A DNA stretch of 64,000 nucleotides from Halochromatium roseum (GCF_016653315.1 NZ_NHSH01000010.1:1-64000), one strand, 5' to 3'; shown: positions 53,780-63,315, numbered from the stretch's first letter. Notes: generated by a model not told the origin, from the letters alone. A program made the numbers and translations.

Positions 53780-54334
53780 TCAGCGAGGTCGCATGAGTTT
53801 TGCCTCGACCGCGGCACGGCGCTCGGCATCCAACAGCAGCTCGATCAGTTGCAGCGCGAAGTCCATCGCCGTGCCTGGCCCACGCGAGGTGATGACCTTG
53901 CCGTCGATGACCACCGGCTGCTCGAGCAACCGGATCTCCGGATAGCGCTCTGGATCGATGGCGCCGGGAAAGCTGGTCGCTGAGCGCCCATCGAGCAGCC
54001 CGGTGCTGGCGAGCACGCTGGGGGCTGCGCAGATGGCCGCGGTCCAGCGATCCGCCGCCGCTTGGCGGGCTAGCAGATCGTGGATCCGGGTGTCGCGGTC
54101 AAGATGCGTCGCGCCGGGTTGACCGCCGGGCAGCACGACCATCTCGAAGTCGTCCTCGGCCACATCGTCGAGGTCGGCATCAGGTATCAGCACCGTGCCT
54201 CGACTACAGGTCACCGGGCCAGGCTCGAGCCCAGCGCTGACGACCTCGATCTCCGCTCGACGCAACAGATCAATGATGGTGACCGCCTCCAACTCTTCGC
54301 AGCCGGGGGCGAGTGGAACAAGCACGCGAGGCAT
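53780..54334 (-). CDS. DJ-1/YajL family protein
   Basis: Cytoplasmic protein of 184 residues of the DJ-1/PfpI superfamily, YajL branch. Features are VLVPLAPGCEELEAVTIID with the conserved Glu, VVLPGGQPGA, and the nucleophile elbow TAAICAAPSVLA with the reactive Cys, plus the late VITSRGPGTAMDFAL. Proposed activities include glyoxalase and protein deglycase, and stress protection. Which applies is disputed. Length is standard for the family. It is encoded 12 bp before the WecA-like gene. Confidence 0.93.
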   Translation of the reverse strand: MPRVLVPLAPGCEELEAVTIIDLLRRAEIEVVSAGLEPGPVTCSRGTVLIPDADLDDVAEDDFEMVVLPGGQPGATHLDRDTRIHDLLARQAAADRWTAAICAAPSVLASTGLLDGRSATSFPGAIDPERYPEIRLLEQPVVIDGKVITSRGPGTAMDFALQLIELLLDAERRAAVEAKLMRPR

Positions 54335-54372
54335 CGATCGTCTCCTGGTTTGTGTTCGCTTCGAGCCACTGC

Positions 54373-56016
54373 TCAGTCGACGGCGTTTTCAGTGGGCACC
54401 GGATCGCCGCCGGCTGGCATCGCCGCTTCTTCAGTAGGCACTGCATCGGTGTCGCCTTTGCTGAGTGGGCGCTCAGCGGCACGCGGCGCCTGGCCGAGGA
54501 TGACCAGCCCCTTGAGCACATTCAGGGCCTCGGAGAGTTGATAGTCCTCGGCCGCGAGGGGCTTCTCATCAGCCTGTTCGGGATCAGCCGGGTCAGCGGC
54601 ATCCGCTGGAGCCTCGTCGGCCGGCTGAACGCCGTCGTCGCCGTTGTTGTCCTCGAGGTGGCGCACGAGGTTGGCCTCTTTGAGCGGTGCCAAGTCGGAT
54701 TTGGCGGCCAGCGTTAAGCTGCCACGTTCGAGGATGATGTCCGGCACGATGCCGAGCGCTTGAATCGAGCGACCCGCCGGGGTGTAGTAACGCGCCGTCG
54801 TCAGCTTCAGTGCGGTGCGCTCATCGACGGGGATGATGGTCTGCACCGAGCCCTTGCCGAAGGTCTCGTTACCCATGATCAGCGCGCGGCGCTGGTCTTG
54901 CAGGGCGCCGGCGACGATCTCGGAGGCCGAGGCGCTGCCGCCATTGACGAGCACGACGAGCGGCGCACCGTCGAGGACATCATCAGGGCCGGCTCGGAAC
55001 TCGAGCTTGGCATCGTCGAGTCGGCCCTCGGTGTAGACGATCAGGCCCTGTTCAAGGAAGGCGTCACTCACGCCAACGGCGGTGTTGAGCACGCCACCCG
55101 GGTTGTTTCGCAGGTCGAGGACGACACCTTTGAGTGGCCCACCATTGTTGCGCTTGAGCTTCTCAATGGCTTCTAGCAGATCATCAGTGGTGCGCGCCTG
55201 GAAGTTAGCGATGCGCAGATAGCCGAAGCCGGGCTCAAGGATGCGCTGTTTGACCGAGGCGACCTTGATCACGGCACGCTCGAGCTTGACGCTAAGTGGC
55301 TTGGAGAGGCTGTCACGCGTTAGGGTGAGTTCGATCGTGCTGCCGGGCTTGCCGCGCATCAACTCCACCGCATCGCCAAGGCTCATGCCCTTCACCGGCT
55401 TATCATCGATGCGCACAATCAGATCACCGGCCTGGATGCCAGCCCGCTGAGCCGGTGTATCGTCAATCGGCGCGATGACCTCGACGAAACCATCTTTCAT
55501 GCCGACCTCGATACCGAGCCCGCCAAATTCGCCGGTCGTTCCAACCTGGAGATCCTGGTATTGATCGGGATCGAGATAGGCCGAATGTGGGTCGAGGCCG
55601 GCGAGCATGCCGCGGATCGCGCTCGAGAGAAGTTCACGGTCGTCGACGCGCTCGACATAGTCGCTCTTGATGCGGCCGAACACCTCGGCGAAGACCCGTA
55701 GCTCATCGAGTGGCAGCCCCTCCGGCTCTTCGACCTCAGGCTCCGATGCAGACGCTTGGAGCGACTGTTGCACCTCTTCGACGCTGGGCTCAGGACGAGT
55801 GCCCGTCGGCTTAAAGCCGGGCGGTGGAGGCTGCACGGCGGGTGGCGTTGCTGCTGGAATCGCACCCGGGGGGCCGGAGGCTTCGTCGGCGACATCAGAG
55901 CCGTTCTCGCTCGGCGATATGGCCCCTGGCTCAGGCGTCGCTGCAGGCTGCGCAAGGAGGTTTGGCGACAGGCTGAAACAGAGGAGACTGAGTGCGGCTA
56001 GCTGGAGTTTTGTCAT
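54373..56016 (-). CDS. ctpA: carboxy-terminal processing protease, S41 family (CtpA-like)
   Basis: Periplasmic serine protease of 547 residues. A signal peptide (MTKLQLAALSLLCFSLSPNLLA) leads to a Pro/Ser-rich linker, an N-terminal S41 helix region (FGRIKSDYVERVDDRELL), a PDZ domain (GIEVGMKDGFVEVIAPIDDTPA, GMSLGDAVELMRG) and the catalytic core with Ser in NGGSASASEIVAGAL and Lys in FGKGSVQTI. The acidic tail of about 120 residues is long for the family. ATG 56016 has AGGA upstream and places the signal properly. It follows envC, the common envC-ctpA arrangement of cell-wall hydrolysis control. Tandem repeats lie in the gap between the two genes. Confidence 0.94.
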   Translation of the reverse strand: MTKLQLAALSLLCFSLSPNLLAQPAATPEPGAISPSENGSDVADEASGPPGAIPAATPPAVQPPPPGFKPTGTRPEPSVEEVQQSLQASASEPEVEEPEGLPLDELRVFAEVFGRIKSDYVERVDDRELLSSAIRGMLAGLDPHSAYLDPDQYQDLQVGTTGEFGGLGIEVGMKDGFVEVIAPIDDTPAQRAGIQAGDLIVRIDDKPVKGMSLGDAVELMRGKPGSTIELTLTRDSLSKPLSVKLERAVIKVASVKQRILEPGFGYLRIANFQARTTDDLLEAIEKLKRNNGGPLKGVVLDLRNNPGGVLNTAVGVSDAFLEQGLIVYTEGRLDDAKLEFRAGPDDVLDGAPLVVLVNGGSASASEIVAGALQDQRRALIMGNETFGKGSVQTIIPVDERTALKLTTARYYTPAGRSIQALGIVPDIILERGSLTLAAKSDLAPLKEANLVRHLEDNNGDDGVQPADEAPADAADPADPEQADEKPLAAEDYQLSEALNVLKGLVILGQAPRAAERPLSKGDTDAVPTEEAAMPAGGDPVPTENAVD

Positions 56017-56133
56017 GTTTGGATCCTGCGGGCCGATCATGCAGCCCGGCGGTTGTGTTCTGTCTGAATCGCGCGAGATTCACGTCAAGCTATTGAGGAC
56101 ATTTTCACGAGCACGTTCCCGCCCCGTTCCGAA

Positions 56134-56181
56134 TAGCTAGGAGGGTAGCTAGACGGATAGCTAGACGGATAGCTAGGCGGG
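56134..56181. repeat. four 12-bp tandem repeats between envC and ctpA
   Basis: Units of the form TAGCTAGACGGA at 56134, 56146, 56158 and 56170, the inner two identical. The array begins 6 bp beyond the envC stop and lies 118-165 bp upstream of the ctpA start. Confidence 0.9.
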
Positions 56182-56186
56182 CCAGA

Positions 56187-57473
56187 TCATCCACGCGTGG
56201 CTCGCGTGCTCTGACACCAGCGGGCAGGGTCAATCGCGCGCCCATCATGCCGAATCGCAAAGTAGAGACCGTTGATCTCCGTTCCACCGCTGCTGCCAGC
56301 CAAAGCGATGAGATCGCCAGCGGCAACCCATTCGCCGACCTCCTTCATCAGCGCTTGATTGTGCCCATAGAGCGACATATAGCCTTTACCGTGATCGATC
56401 ACGATCAACATTCCGAAGCCACGCAGCCAATCTGCGTAAGCGATGCGGCCATGATGCACGGCACGCACTTCGGCGCCTTGCGTCGCGGCCAACAAGACGC
56501 CATCGGCATGCAGTGCGCCATGCTCGCGCCCCTCGCCAAAGGCCCTCAGGACGCGCGCTCCATTGAGCGGCCAGGCCAACTGACCGCGCAGATCACTGAT
56601 AGCAGTCTGGCTGAGACCAACCACGTCGGCAATCTCAGCATCACGCTTGACCCGCTCGATCAGGGCGCGCATCGCCTCTGCATCCGTCGCCAGCGCTGAG
56701 GCACGACTCTGCTCGGCCGCAATGGTCTGGTCAAGATCGGTCAAGATCGTCTGCCGTGCTTGCAGCGCGCTCTGCAGGCGCGCCCGTGTCTGATCCTGGC
56801 GCGCCGCGAGTCGCGCGAGGCGTGTCGTTTCTGCCCGCTCCTGCTGCTTGAGCTGCTGTAATGCGCGTTCCAGTGTCCGTATCTGCTCGATCCGAGCCGC
56901 TCGCTTTGCACCGATCACCTGATAATAACCCAACATGCGTTCGGCTCGACGCGGATCATCCTGACCGAGCAACAAGCGAACCTGATCGCCACGTCCCATA
57001 GCGTAGGCAGACCGCACGAAGCTCGCCAGATCCGCTCGCGCAACGCCGAGTTCGGCGCGAGCGGCATGCAGACGCGCAACCGTGGCCGCAACCGCCTCGT
57101 GCTGAGCCGTCACCATCGCTCCGAGCTGGTGATTGGCCTTAGAGAGCGCATCGATGTCCTGCTCGAACAACCTCAGCTCCTCCAGCAGCGCGTCCCGATA
57201 CTCGAGGTTATCGGCGATGCTCTCGCGTAGCTGGGCAAGGCGGGACTGCAGTTGCTCGAGCTCAGCTTCATGCTGGCGGACGACATCTGGCTCCTGGTCT
57301 AACGGCTCGGGCGGCTGCTTGAGGGGCTGCTCAAGCGGCTGCTGATGCGAGCCGGCTTCGCCAACGGCCGCCGTCGCTCCAGGCGCAGCAAGGCACAGGG
57401 CAAGACCAAGGGGGAACCGGATCGCGAACCGGATCGCGAACCGGATCACGGGCCGGATCACGGGCCGGATCAT
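56187..57473 (-). CDS. envC: murein hydrolase activator EnvC
   Basis: Periplasmic protein of about 428 residues that activates amidases at the division site. An unusual signal region RPVIRPVIRFAIRFAIRF then a hydrophobic core ends APGATA. Long coiled coils span about 60-280. The C-terminal degenerate LytM domain (about 310-425) has GAEVRAVHHGRIAYADWLRG, SLYGHNQAL and INGLYFAIRHDG; the zinc ligands of active LytM enzymes are missing, as expected for EnvC. The start is uncertain: ATG 57473 puts the repeat-coded Arg/Ile block at the N-terminus, whereas longer frames reach the ArsR start. ctpA follows on the same strand. Confidence 0.88.
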   Translation of the reverse strand: MIRPVIRPVIRFAIRFAIRFPLGLALCLAAPGATAAVGEAGSHQQPLEQPLKQPPEPLDQEPDVVRQHEAELEQLQSRLAQLRESIADNLEYRDALLEELRLFEQDIDALSKANHQLGAMVTAQHEAVAATVARLHAARAELGVARADLASFVRSAYAMGRGDQVRLLLGQDDPRRAERMLGYYQVIGAKRAARIEQIRTLERALQQLKQQERAETTRLARLAARQDQTRARLQSALQARQTILTDLDQTIAAEQSRASALATDAEAMRALIERVKRDAEIADVVGLSQTAISDLRGQLAWPLNGARVLRAFGEGREHGALHADGVLLAATQGAEVRAVHHGRIAYADWLRGFGMLIVIDHGKGYMSLYGHNQALMKEVGEWVAAGDLIALAGSSGGTEINGLYFAIRHDGRAIDPARWCQSTRATRG

Positions 57474-57476
57474 CAA
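57417..57476. repeat. 12-bp tandem repeats encoding the EnvC signal-peptide n-region
   Basis: Two CCGGATCGCGAA, two CCGGATCACGGG and a fifth partial unit, in frame on the minus strand, giving the RPVI/RFAI repeats. Confidence 0.9.
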
Positions 57477-57570
57477 GGCAACAAAAAAATGCTTTGATCG
57501 ATGAAGACTTGCCAGACCCCTGGAAAGGTTTATCATCGTTTTATGAAGCATTGATATTTGGGCCGACGTC

Positions 57571-57969
57571 ATGGCGGGAGATGAACAGGTGTTGGGTCAG
57601 AAGCAGGACGCGGGTTCGCCGCTCGAACAGGGGCATGGGAGTGGTTACGAGCTAGAATTTTCGGAACTCGAGCTGTTCGCCAACGACGCCGATATCGAGC
57701 GCGCCTCGCGATCGTTGAAGGCGATGTCGCATCCGTTGCGGCTGAAGATCCTCTGCACCCTTGGTGACGAGGAGGTGAGTGTGCAAGACATCGTCGAGCA
57801 CGTCGGCACCTCTCAGAGCAATATATCGCAGCATCTCGCGATCCTGCGTGATAAGGGCATCCTTGCAGCACGCAAGGACGCCAACCGGGTCTATTATCGT
57901 GTCGGCGACGCTCGTACCCTGCGGCTGATCGGCATGATGCGCGAGGTCTTTTGCAGTCGCGGACCCTAA
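57571..57969 (+). CDS. ArsR-family regulator, SqrR/BigR-like persulfide sensor
   Basis: Winged-helix repressor of 132 residues. The DNA-reading part is SVQDIVEHVGTSQSNISQHLAILRDKG and the wing is ARKDANRVYYRV. It has two cysteines, Cys62 in KILCTL and Cys128 in REVFCSR, 66 residues apart. SqrR and BigR sense reactive sulfur through a Cys pair at the same spacing (41/107 and 42/108). It has no metal-binding ELCV-type arsenic motif. The N-terminal 30 residues are a variable tail. The rhodanese gene follows 170 bp downstream on the same strand and envC is divergent. Sulfur sensing is inferred from spacing and context. Confidence 0.9.
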   Translation: MAGDEQVLGQKQDAGSPLEQGHGSGYELEFSELELFANDADIERASRSLKAMSHPLRLKILCTLGDEEVSVQDIVEHVGTSQSNISQHLAILRDKGILAARKDANRVYYRVGDARTLRLIGMMREVFCSRGP

Positions 57970-58138
57970 CGCGCATGGCGCCGCGCCGCTCTGGCAGATG
58001 AATCCTGCGTGATTCACTGAGATTCCTGTTTAGTGCGCGTGACGTCAAACGTACAGACCCCTATACTTATCGGCTGATCTCATTGCGCCGTGTCGCCTCG
58101 TGCGGCTTCGCGGCCCTGCCAAAGTCGACATCTTCTCC

Positions 58139-58555
58139 ATGCTTCTCGAATTCATCGGAAACCACTGGGTGTTGTTCGCAGCACTCGGCGTCATCCTCGG
58201 CCTCCTGACCTACACGCTGATCATTGGCGAGAAGGGGTCGGTGGACCCGAGCGCCGCGACCACGATGATCAACCAGCGCGATGCCGCCGTCATCGATGTT
58301 CGCCCTGCCGCGGACTTCGCGAAAGGACACATCATCAATGCTGTCAACGTGCCGATGAACGGCTTCAAGAAGCAGACCGCGGCATTGTCTCGCTACAAGG
58401 ATGGCCCAGTCATCGTCAACTGCCGCTCCGGCTCGCAATCACAAGCAGCCTGCCATGTGCTGCGTAAGTCGGGCTTCAACGAAGTCTACAACCTCAAGGG
58501 CGGCATCATGGCCTGGGAAGCGGCCAACCTGCCGCTGACACGCAAGAAGCGCTGA
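58139..58555 (+). CDS. membrane-anchored rhodanese, YibN-like
   Basis: Sulfurtransferase of 138 residues. One N-terminal membrane helix (NHWVLFAALGVILGLLTYTLII) anchors a single rhodanese domain (about 45-135) with VIDVRPAADFAKGHI, the active-site loop NCRSGSQSQ (catalytic Cys) and YNLKGGIMAWEAANLPL. It matches YibN, which lies upstream of grxC-secB-gpsA in E. coli; here grxC is missing and secB follows after about 100 bp. ATG 58139 gives the usual start; the longer frame from 58100 adds residues not seen in YibN. The adjacent sulfur-type ArsR regulator may control it. Confidence 0.92.
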   Translation: MLLEFIGNHWVLFAALGVILGLLTYTLIIGEKGSVDPSAATTMINQRDAAVIDVRPAADFAKGHIINAVNVPMNGFKKQTAALSRYKDGPVIVNCRSGSQSQAACHVLRKSGFNEVYNLKGGIMAWEAANLPLTRKKR

Positions 58556-58657
58556 CGCTCGCCAGCGACATCTAGATCAGCTTCTACCACCTTTATTCTC
58601 ACATCCACTTCTCATCACCGAATTACCTGTTCACCGTTCAGATCGACCGGAGTTTCC

Positions 58658-59167
58658 ATGGCCGAGAATCCACAGCCGCAAGGCGAGCGCCAATTTGCGT
58701 TGCGCAGCATCTACATCAAAGACCTCTCCTATGAGGCACCGAACGCACCAGAGATTTTTCGCCAGGAGTGGAAGCCTGAGACCTCGCTGCATCTGGATAT
58801 CAAGCTCTCTGCACTCGCCGAAGACACGCACGAGATTGTGCTCACGGTAACCGTGACGACCAAGGTCGGCGAGCAGACGGCCTATCTGATCGAGGTCCAG
58901 CAGGCGGGCATCATCAGCGTTGCTGGTTTCGCGCAAGAAGAGCTCGGCCCGCTCTTCTATGTGTACTGCCCCAGCCTGCTATTTCCCTATGCGCGCCAGG
59001 CTGTCTCTGATCTGGTCGTCAAAGGCGGCTTCCCGCACTTGGTGCTCCAGCATGTCAGCTTCGACGCAATCTATGCGCAGAAGCAGGCCGAGCAGGCGGC
59101 GTCGGGCGAGGCTACAGCGGCCGCAGGCCAGGCACAAGCGCCAGCCGCTGGCGAGAAGACCCATTAA
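58658..59167 (+). CDS. secB: protein-export chaperone SecB
   Basis: Tetrameric cytosolic chaperone of 169 residues that holds preproteins unfolded for SecA. Conserved features are RSIYIKDLSYEAPNAPEIF, HEIVLTVTVTTKVGEQTAYLIEVQQAGI, and CPSLLFPYARQAVSDLVVKGGFP. The C-terminal tail is Ala/Gln-rich instead of zinc-contacting. The gene is 15 bp before gpsA, the normal pair. Confidence 0.97.
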   Translation: MAENPQPQGERQFALRSIYIKDLSYEAPNAPEIFRQEWKPETSLHLDIKLSALAEDTHEIVLTVTVTTKVGEQTAYLIEVQQAGIISVAGFAQEELGPLFYVYCPSLLFPYARQAVSDLVVKGGFPHLVLQHVSFDAIYAQKQAEQAASGEATAAAGQAQAPAAGEKTH

Positions 59168-59182
59168 CGGTTACGAACCCTC

Positions 59183-60178
59183 ATGCAGCGTATCGCGGTC
59201 ATTGGTGCCGGTTCTTGGGGTACGGCACTTGCGGTGCTGTTGGCTCGGAATGGCCATCAGACACCACTCTGGAGCCATGACCCCGAACAGATCGCCGCGC
59301 TGCAGCGCGACCGCGAAAACAAGACCTTCCTGCCCGGCATCGCGCTTCCGGATCTGATCGAGCCGACGACCTCGCTCGTGCAGGCGCTCGACGGCGCGAC
59401 GGGGATCTTGGTCGCGGTGCCGAGCCAGTTCTTCGCTGATGTCCTGAGCGCAACGGCGCCATTCTTGCCGGCCGACCTCGGGGTGCTCTGGGCTACCAAG
59501 GGTTTCGACCTCGCCAGTGGGCGGCTACTGCACGAGGTCGTGCTCGAGCGCACCGGACAGCGTGAACTCGCCGTCCTCTCGGGTCCGAGCTTTGCGGCAG
59601 AGGTCGCACAGGGCCTGCCAACGGCGGTCACCCTGGCCGCATCCAGCATGGCCTTTGCCGAGCAGTGCGCAGCTTGGGTGCACTCGGAGCGTTTTCGTGC
59701 CTACACTCATGATGATCTGATCGGTGTGCAAGTCGGCGGCGCGGCCAAGAATGTGCTCGCCATCGCCACCGGCATCGCCGACGGTTTGGGCTTTGGCGCG
59801 AATACCCGGGCCGCGCTGATCACCCGCGGGCTGGCCGAACTGATCCGGCTTGGAACCGCGCTCGGCGCACGCCGCGAGACCTTTATGGGCCTGGCTGGCC
59901 TTGGCGATCTGGTGCTGACCTGTACCGACAATCAGTCTCGAAATCGACGGCTGGGGTTGGCTCTGGCCCACGGCCAAAGCACAGCGTCCGCCTTGGCGGA
60001 GATCGGTCAAGAGGTCGAAGGCATGATCACCGCACAGGCCGTGCAGCGGATCGCCCGCGCGCATCAGATCGAGATGCCGATCTGCGAGCAGGTTTATGCA
60101 GTGCTCCATGAGGGCCAGACCCCAGAAGCCGCAACCCGTCGATTGCTCGAGCGCTCGGGTCGCTCTGAGCTAGACTGA
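59183..60178 (+). CDS. gpsA: glycerol-3-phosphate dehydrogenase (NAD(P)+)
   Basis: Cytosolic enzyme of 331 residues reducing dihydroxyacetone phosphate to sn-glycerol-3-phosphate for phospholipids. Motifs include IGAGSWGTALAVLLARNGH (nucleotide binding), LWATKGFD, LSGPSFAAEVAQGLPTAV, and the catalytic Lys of GGAAKNVLAIATGIADGLGFG. Length is standard. The stop codon is the first of five copies of a 14-bp tandem repeat, so the gene's 3' end seeded the repeat array. Pairing with secB is typical. Confidence 0.97.
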   Translation: MQRIAVIGAGSWGTALAVLLARNGHQTPLWSHDPEQIAALQRDRENKTFLPGIALPDLIEPTTSLVQALDGATGILVAVPSQFFADVLSATAPFLPADLGVLWATKGFDLASGRLLHEVVLERTGQRELAVLSGPSFAAEVAQGLPTAVTLAASSMAFAEQCAAWVHSERFRAYTHDDLIGVQVGGAAKNVLAIATGIADGLGFGANTRAALITRGLAELIRLGTALGARRETFMGLAGLGDLVLTCTDNQSRNRRLGLALAHGQSTASALAEIGQEVEGMITAQAVQRIARAHQIEMPICEQVYAVLHEGQTPEAATRRLLERSGRSELD

Positions 60179-60238
60179 GAGGGCTAGACTGAGAGGGCTG
60201 GACTGAGAGGGCTGGACTGAGAGCGCCGGACAGAGAGC
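60169..60238. repeat. five 14-bp tandem repeats across the gpsA stop codon
   Basis: Unit GCTAGACTGAGAGG from 60169 repeated five times with growing divergence to 60238. The first copy carries the gpsA stop TGA; later copies retain TGA-like sequence outside the gene. Confidence 0.92.
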
Positions 60239-60265
60239 ATTAAACTGAGTCTGGGCTATACCGGG

Positions 60266-60727
60266 CTAGTCGCTGCGAAAGTCATTCTGACGCCAGGCTT
60301 CATAAACCACCACAGCCACCGCGTTGGAGAGGTTGAGGCTGCGGTTGTTTGGCCGCATCGGTAGCCGCAGACGTCGCTCAGGTGGGACGGACTCGCGCAG
60401 CTCCACCGGGAGTCCGCGAGTCTCGGGCCCGAACAGAAAGGCGTCACCGGCCCGGAAGCGGCTATCCGCATAGGTGCAACGACTATGGGTGCTCAGCGTG
60501 AAGAGTCGGGGTTGGCCCAGTGCATGCAAACATGCGGTCATGTTTGCATGCACCTGCACACCGACCCATTCCCGATAATCGAGGCCAGCGCGGCGCAACC
60601 TACGGTCGTCAAGTTCGAAGCCCAAGGGCTCGATGAGGTGGAGACTGGAGCCGGTATTCGCACAGAGCCGGATCACGTTGCCGGTGTTGGGCGGGATCTC
60701 AGGCTGATAGAGGATGACATGGAACAT
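60266..60727 (-). CDS. trmL: tRNA (cytidine(34)-2'-O)-methyltransferase
   Basis: SPOUT-class enzyme of 153 residues that 2'-O-methylates the wobble base of tRNA-Leu. The N-terminus FHVILYQPEIPPNTGNVIRLCANTG, LGFELDDRRLRRAGLDY, FGPETRGLP and the C-terminal knot LRLPMRPNNRSLNLSNAVAV are all canonical. ATG 60727 is the normal start; the longer frame upstream is not conserved. It is convergent with gpsA. A perfect 15-bp hairpin lies inside the coding region and encodes ANMTACLHA, an unusual stretch for the family. Confidence 0.95.
   Translation of the reverse strand: MFHVILYQPEIPPNTGNVIRLCANTGSSLHLIEPLGFELDDRRLRRAGLDYREWVGVQVHANMTACLHALGQPRLFTLSTHSRCTYADSRFRAGDAFLFGPETRGLPVELRESVPPERRLRLPMRPNNRSLNLSNAVAVVVYEAWRQNDFRSD
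60520..60553. repeat. perfect 15-bp stem, 4-base loop inside trmL
   Basis: GTGCATGCAAACATG (60520-60534), CGGT, CATGTTTGCATGCAC (60539-60553), fully complementary arms. The element is within the trmL frame and does not break it. Confidence 0.95.
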
Positions 60728-60738
60728 GCTGGCGTTGC

Positions 60739-60769
60739 TTGACCGAGTATCGAGCGACCATGGTATATT
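60739..60769 (+). promoter_or_regulatory. candidate promoter of the 74-residue gene
   Basis: TTGACC at 60739-60744 and TATATT at 60764-60769 with 19 bases between. Good hexamers but long spacing. It would give a leader of roughly 125 nt before the ATG at 60901. Confidence 0.35.
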
Positions 60770-60900
60770 AATCGTTCGGCATATTCTTTTGAGCCGCCCA
60801 CCTCTCCGGATCTGCCGCACAAGGCGATGAACCTTGCCGGCAACGGTTCCATCCGGCGTTCGCACTAAGAGATCAACGATACCCTGCGGGGGAGAACACC

Positions 60901-61125
60901 ATGACCGACATCGCTGCCTTGAAGAAAGAGAAGCAGGACCTGATCGACAAGATGCTCGAGATGCAGAAGCAATTCATCGATTACGAGCATGAGCATGGCG
61001 TCAGCGGCAAGGACTACTGGGCCTCGCAGGATGGCTTGTTGGCCGACTACCGCCAAGAGTATTCGGACATGGCCAACCGCGTCGTCGACATCGCGCACGA
61101 GATTGTTGGCTCAAGCCGGCTCTAA
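60901..61125 (+). CDS. small conserved-looking helical protein, unknown function
   Basis: Protein of 74 residues, charged and almost wholly helical: IAALKKEKQDLIDKMLEMQKQ is a coiled coil, then FIDYEHEHGVSGKDYW and a second helix LLADYRQEYSDMANRVVD. Its stand-alone position, a GGGGGAG Shine-Dalgarno eight bases upstream, a candidate promoter and a strong terminator make it a real gene. I do not recognise the family. It looks like small proteins of unknown role seen in photosynthetic gammaproteobacteria, but that is only an impression. Confidence 0.8.
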   Translation: MTDIAALKKEKQDLIDKMLEMQKQFIDYEHEHGVSGKDYWASQDGLLADYRQEYSDMANRVVDIAHEIVGSSRL

Positions 61126-61165
61126 AAGGGCAGCGGGGCTGATACCCCGGATCGATGTGCCAGCT

Positions 61166-61203
61166 AAAAGCCCCAGTGCCTTGTTTGCGGCCTGGGGCTT
61201 TTT
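61166..61203. terminator. bidirectional Rho-independent terminator
   Basis: AAAAGCCCCAG (61166-61176) and CTGGGGCTTTTT (61192-61203) with a 15-base loop. T-runs occur on both strands; it serves the 74-residue gene on plus and the convergent 140-residue gene on minus. Confidence 0.92.
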
Positions 61204-61245
61204 GCTGGCCGATAGAATGGACCGATAGCATGCGACCTGTTCGAT

Positions 61246-61668
61246 TCAGTCGACCTCGCCTGCGGGTCGAATATGCTCGATATATTTCGGCGTCGCCTGC
61301 ATCAAGAGCTGAACGGTCTCGCCCTGAGCGATGATGCGCGCGTCACTATCACGAAGCTTCAGATCGCAGCGACAATGGCCACGACTCTCGAGCGGGATGG
61401 GAATCATATCTCGATAGGTATAGACGTTTTCGTCGATGTCGCCGCCGTCGCAGATGAGACTTTCGCCCGGCTCTGGCTCCGGTAGCGGCGCGAGCAGCTC
61501 GGCATTGTCGAGCACCAGTTCACCGGCCTGCCACCAGAGGGTCTTCTCGGTCGATCCGGTCATGGTCTTGATGATATAGGCGCGGGCGAAGGCAACCCTG
61601 AGGGTGCCATCGGCAAAACTGATCTCGGCAAGCTCAGAGCCGGGGAGGCGGATACTGCTACTGTCCAC
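61246..61668 (-). CDS. conserved-looking hypothetical protein
   Basis: Soluble protein of 140 residues with no signal peptide. The first half is beta-rich (LAEISFADGTLRVAFARAYI, TLWWQAGELVLDNAELL), then an acidic Pro/Glu loop and GGDIDENVYTYRDMIPIPLE, then GHCRCDLKLRDSDARI. The GTG start has AGGA eight bases before it. It is convergent with the 74-residue gene and follows ntrC on the same strand with a 198-bp gap. No family recognised. The sequence suggests a small beta-barrel that could bind a ligand, a weak inference. Confidence 0.72.
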   Translation of the reverse strand: MDSSSIRLPGSELAEISFADGTLRVAFARAYIIKTMTGSTEKTLWWQAGELVLDNAELLAPLPEPEPGESLICDGGDIDENVYTYRDMIPIPLESRGHCRCDLKLRDSDARIIAQGETVQLLMQATPKYIEHIRPAGEVD

Positions 61669-61866
61669 TGGTGAAGTCCTGTGGCTGAGGGTGTTTGGGG
61701 TTTGGCGGTTAAGGGTCTGGCGATTGACGGCTTGGCCGCCTCGATTGCACCGAGGTGGGGCGCCTTGCTCGCGATTGCTAGCGTCGCCTGCGGTTGGTTT
61801 AGGCCCAGGCCGCGCTGCGCGACGCGATGGATGAGCGAATGGACGCCCGAAAGGATTCGCGACGAG

Positions 61867-63307
<1,441 letters not shown>

Positions 63308-63315
<8 letters not shown>

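Noticed and set aside
56134-60238. Tandem arrays considered as CRISPR
   Set aside because: Units are 12-14 bp with no spacers and no cas genes are present; they are slippage repeats.
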